Below the pieces are notes generated by a model, which saw only the letters and a program-made list of their open reading frames with translations, had not been told where the DNA came from and ran no database searches. From Clostridia bacterium (lineage in GTDB: Bacteria; Bacillota; Clostridia; Christensenellales; Aristaeellaceae): a stretch of DNA of 8,399 nt. Location: positions 1 through 8,399 of the forward strand of contig WRFT01000072.1 of assembly GCA_009776385.1 (NCBI GenBank). The letters run 5' to 3'. Position 1 is the first letter of the stretch, and each line of letters starts with the position of its first letter. This document shows, piece after piece, positions 5,671 through 8,399 of this stretch. A program made the translations under genes and the position numbers.

Positions 5671-6929
5671 AGGGTAACAAAGAACGGCGCGGACGGGTTC
5701 GTTTAGTCAGCGCGAGCATGCTTTTTTTGGCAAGCGCCTTTCTGCTGATTACCTTTAAGTCTTCCCCGCCCGATTGGAACGCCCTTTTATTGGCGGCGGC
5801 GGTGCCGCTGGTACTTTGGCTGGGCGTTATGGCGCTGCCAAAGATCATTCCGGGGGACAGGCTCCTCCTGTCGCTGACGAATTTTCTTTGTGCATTGGGT
5901 ATTCTGGTGCTTTATTCCGTCAGTCCCGCCAAGGGATTACAACAGGCGATTTACTATTTGGCCGGTTTACCGACCCTATGCGCGGCGGCCATATTTATCA
6001 GAAAGGTACGGTTTGGCTGGCGCTGGATTGTTTGGTGCCTCATTCCGCTGTCCTGGGCACTTTTGGCGCTGCCGCTGGCAATCGGCCGCCAGATAAACGG
6101 CGCGCGGAGTTGGATTAATATAGGCGGCATATCCGTGCAGCCTTCGGAGTTTGTAAAACTAATGCTGCTGGTGTCGCTTGCCTACTGTATGGCCAAGCGG
6201 CGCATGGCGTCATGGCTGATTCTGTCATTTGGCTGCCTGGGTCTGTTGATGCTGCAGCAGGATTTAGGCGCGGCGCTTTTATATTATGTCACCGCGCTGC
6301 TGATGTTTTACATATCCTCAGGCAACCTTCCCCTCACAGGGCTGGGTGTTTTGGGCGGGGCCGGCGCCGCGGCAGCCGGTTACCAAATGTACGCCCATGT
6401 CCGCCGGCGCGTGATGGTTTGGCAAAATCCCTGGCGGTACAGGAAAGATGAGGGGTACCAGATTGTACAGTCACTGGTGGCCATTGCGTCGGGCGGGTTC
6501 TTTGGCGTGGGGCTTGGCCTGGGAGCGCCTACGGTCATACCGGTATACGAATCGGACATGATCTTCGCGGTTATCTGCGAGCAATTCGGTATTCTTTTCG
6601 GCTTATGCGTGCTGGCCATGTACGGGGCGCTCATTCTGCGTGGCGCCGCGATAGCCGCTCAGGCCCGCAAACGATTCCACGCGCTTTTGGCCATGGGTTG
6701 TGTTATCTTACTGGGTATACAAACATTTGTCATTGTCGGCGGCGTGATGAAGCTCATTCCCCTCACCGGCGTGACGATGCCCTTTATCAGCGCGGGCGGT
6801 TCTTCCCTCATTTCCAGCCTTTGCCTGGTGGGAATACTGCAGGGCGTGGCGGGTTTGAACGAGGATGACCTTAAAGAAGATGCCCGTCTTGCCCGTTTCG
6901 GCAGTCCGGAGGCGCAGGAGGAAACATGA
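5667..6929 (+). CDS. SEDS-family peptidoglycan glycosyltransferase (RodA/FtsW/SpoVE)
   Basis: SEDS proteins are multi-pass membrane enzymes that polymerise lipid II into glycan strands, working with a class B PBP. The 420 residues are normal for the family, with about ten membrane helices. Recognisable blocks are ARSWINIGGISVQPSEFVK (146-164), QQDLGAAL (197-204), GYQIVQSLVAIASGG (263-277), ESDMIFAVICEQFG (295-308) and GVTMPFISAGGSS (368-380). D297 in the ESDMIF block aligns with the extracellular Asp essential for RodA activity. Whether it serves elongation, division or sporulation cannot be settled from sequence alone; pairing with a PBP just downstream and an FHA-like protein upstream recalls the rodA-pbpA group of Actinobacteria. 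The ATG overlaps the previous stop (ATGA), with AGGAGG (5651-5656) 10 nt upstream. Its own stop overlaps the PBP start in the same way. Confidence 0.93.
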   Translation: MKGNKERRGRVRLVSASMLFLASAFLLITFKSSPPDWNALLLAAAVPLVLWLGVMALPKIIPGDRLLLSLTNFLCALGILVLYSVSPAKGLQQAIYYLAGLPTLCAAAIFIRKVRFGWRWIVWCLIPLSWALLALPLAIGRQINGARSWINIGGISVQPSEFVKLMLLVSLAYCMAKRRMASWLILSFGCLGLLMLQQDLGAALLYYVTALLMFYISSGNLPLTGLGVLGGAGAAAAGYQMYAHVRRRVMVWQNPWRYRKDEGYQIVQSLVAIASGGFFGVGLGLGAPTVIPVYESDMIFAVICEQFGILFGLCVLAMYGALILRGAAIAAQARKRFHALLAMGCVILLGIQTFVIVGGVMKLIPLTGVTMPFISAGGSSLISSLCLVGILQGVAGLNEDDLKEDARLARFGSPEAQEET

Positions 6930-8383
6930 AGGAACAGCGTATTTATGCCAGGGTGGTCAAGTGGGTGCTCATAGGGCTTTTGGTGTTCGCTTCGGTATAC
7001 GGCGGTTATTCCGTCATGACATACGGCAACCGCTGGTTCGCCTCGTTAAGCAACCCCCGAATCCGCCGGGAACGCAGAAACGTGATTGCCGGTGATATTA
7101 TTGACCGGCGAGGCGTCACGCTGGCAACCACCTCGGACGGGGCGCGCGTGTATCAATCCAACAGCGCCATCCGCAGGGCCATGGTTCATGTGCTGGGCGA
7201 TGATGAAGGAAACATATCCAACGGCGTAGAGACCTTTCAAGCGGGCTACCTCTTGGGATTTGAGCGGACGCTGGCCGAACAGATTGCCCGGATGATCAGG
7301 GGCGAGATGAACAAGGGCGATAGTGTTACCCTTACGGTGGACAGCGGGTTATGTGTAGAGGGCGTGAGCGCTTTTGCGGCCTTTGACAATACGCGCGGCA
7401 AACGCGGCGCGGCAGTGGTGATGAACTACCGTACGGGAGAGGTGCTTTGCCAAATCAGCCTGCCTAACTTTGACCCGCATGCCATTACCGACGCGACACG
7501 GTCCGACGAGGCGCAGCCGTTTTGGAACCGCGCCGTTCAAAGCGTATACCCGCCGGGAAGCACATTTAAGATTATCACGGCCACGGCGGCACTACGATCC
7601 ATTCCGGACATTTTAACCAAGGAATATAACTGTTCCGGCGCGCTGGAGGTCATGGGCACCGCCATTACCGATATGGGCGGCACGCGTCACGGGCCGCTGA
7701 CGCTTTCGCGGGCTTTTACGCTGTCGTGTAATAATGTTTTCGCCGAAATTGCTTTGGAGGCCGGCGATGAAAGGCTAAGGCGCGCGGCGGAGGATTTCGG
7801 GTTTAACGATAATTTTTTATTTAGGGATTTAGTAGTGGAAAACTCCCGGTACCCTTTGCAGAACCGTAACCCCTTTGAACTGGCTTGGTCGGGTGTGGGA
7901 CAGAGCCAAATAGGCGCGACCCCGCTGCATATGTGTATGATCGCGGCCGCTATCGCCAACGGCGGCGTGATGATGGAACCGTCACTCGTTTTAAAGGCGG
8001 AAAGCGATAACAGCGTGCTGCGGTACCAGTTTACAACCCGCGAATACCGCCGATGCCTTACCGCGGATGAGGCAAACCAAATAAAGCAATACATGCGTGC
8101 CGTTGTCACCTCCGGAACGGGCACGCGCGCGCGTGTGGACGGCTTGACGATATGCGGAAAGACGGGTTCTGCGGAGAGTTCGCTTAATAAGAATCTCGTC
8201 ACACACGGTTGGTTTATCGGCTTTATTGATGACGCGCGTTACCCCTACGCTGTCAGCGTGCTGGTGGAATCGGTTAATGAAAACGAAGGCGGCGGGTCCA
8301 CAGCCGCGCTTATCGCCCAAAGATTGTTCGCGTATGTAAAGAATCACCTGCCCGTGAACGCGGGAACACCGGAAGGTTCTTGA
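6926..8383 (+). CDS. Class B penicillin-binding protein (peptidoglycan transpeptidase)
   Basis: This enzyme cross-links peptidoglycan stem peptides outside the membrane and should act with the SEDS polymerase encoded just upstream. The 485-residue protein has a short cytoplasmic tail, one membrane anchor (about 12-31), a small N-terminal domain with the class B signature AGDIIDRRGVTLA (55-67), and a transpeptidase domain (about 155-475). Active-site motifs are all present: STFK (212-215, nucleophile S212), SCN (267-269) and KTG (412-414). It lacks the PASTA repeats of some clostridial PBPs and is compact, like actinobacterial PbpA. The ATG overlaps the SEDS stop (ATGA), with AGGAGG (6916-6921) only 4 nt upstream. 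A short polar tail follows the domain. It is not a beta-lactamase or a class A PBP, since the membrane anchor is followed by a PBP N-terminal domain and no glycosyltransferase domain is seen. Confidence 0.94.
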   Translation: MKEQRIYARVVKWVLIGLLVFASVYGGYSVMTYGNRWFASLSNPRIRRERRNVIAGDIIDRRGVTLATTSDGARVYQSNSAIRRAMVHVLGDDEGNISNGVETFQAGYLLGFERTLAEQIARMIRGEMNKGDSVTLTVDSGLCVEGVSAFAAFDNTRGKRGAAVVMNYRTGEVLCQISLPNFDPHAITDATRSDEAQPFWNRAVQSVYPPGSTFKIITATAALRSIPDILTKEYNCSGALEVMGTAITDMGGTRHGPLTLSRAFTLSCNNVFAEIALEAGDERLRRAAEDFGFNDNFLFRDLVVENSRYPLQNRNPFELAWSGVGQSQIGATPLHMCMIAAAIANGGVMMEPSLVLKAESDNSVLRYQFTTREYRRCLTADEANQIKQYMRAVVTSGTGTRARVDGLTICGKTGSAESSLNKNLVTHGWFIGFIDDARYPYAVSVLVESVNENEGGGSTAALIAQRLFAYVKNHLPVNAGTPEGS

Positions 8384-8385
8384 CG

Positions 8386-8399
8386 ATGGCACGGCTCGA
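8386..8399 (+). CDS. Start of a further gene, truncated by the window edge
   Basis: An ATG at 8386, two bases after the PBP stop, opens a frame reading Met-Ala-Arg-Leu to the end of the window. GGAAGG (8371-8376) lies 9 nt upstream as a plausible ribosome binding site. The tight spacing fits a fourth gene of the same operon. Only four codons are visible, so no function can be given. Confidence 0.4.

Noticed and set aside
5774..6868. Alternative-frame rightward open frames inside the SEDS gene
   Set aside because: They overlap a complete SEDS protein with conserved motifs throughout and show no independent signals.
7687..8392. Long leftward open frames opposite the PBP gene (7687-8202, 7991-8392)
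   Set aside because: The + strand frame carries the intact SCN and KTG motifs of the transpeptidase here; the antisense frames show no recognisable family.

Overview
The window looks like a chromosomal segment of a low-to-moderate GC Gram-positive bacterium, most likely of the class Clostridia. The reasons are strong AGGAGG-type ribosome binding sites, tight operons with ATGA stop/start overlaps, a clostridial-style FeoA/FeoB pair, a short DtxR-family regulator without an SH3 domain, and an FHA-like/SEDS/class B PBP gene triad. This assignment is inferred from family resemblance; no search was run. No RNA genes, mobile elements, CRISPR arrays or long repeats were seen.

Left part, metal homeostasis (1-3999). 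feoA and feoB (ferrous iron uptake) run leftward, and feoB is cut by the window edge near the end of its cytosolic G-protein region. They are transcribed away from a rightward pair: a 130-residue DtxR/MntR-family regulator and a complete 770-residue CopA-type Cu(+)-exporting P-type ATPase, 25 nt apart. The ~210 bp divergent region carries a near-consensus promoter for feoA (TTGACA-17-TATACT) and a weaker candidate promoter for the regulator. Each promoter has a copy of the same 16-bp pattern, GTTAGTTA-N4-TAAC, over or next to the predicted transcription start. The simplest reading is that the DtxR-like protein represses both sides. Its aligned metal-site residues include a cysteine, as in the iron-responsive DtxR/IdeR proteins, where B. 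subtilis MntR has glutamate. The sequence therefore suggests one iron-type regulator controlling iron import and, in its own operon, a copper exporter.

Middle (4008-4883). A leftward GNAT acetyltransferase with an extra N-terminal domain converges on copA, with 8 nt between the stop codons. Its substrate is unknown.

Right part, cell-wall synthesis (5092-8383 and beyond). Three rightward genes are coupled by ATGA overlaps: a membrane-anchored protein with a degenerate FHA-like domain, a SEDS-family (RodA/FtsW/SpoVE) glycosyltransferase with the conserved extracellular Asp, and a class B penicillin-binding protein with SxxK, SxN and KTG motifs. The SEDS protein and the PBP form the usual polymerase/transpeptidase pair. 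The FHA-like protein resembles, in position, the FHA proteins next to rodA-pbpA in Actinobacteria, but two canonical phosphopeptide-binding residues appear substituted. A further gene probably starts at 8386 and runs out of the window.
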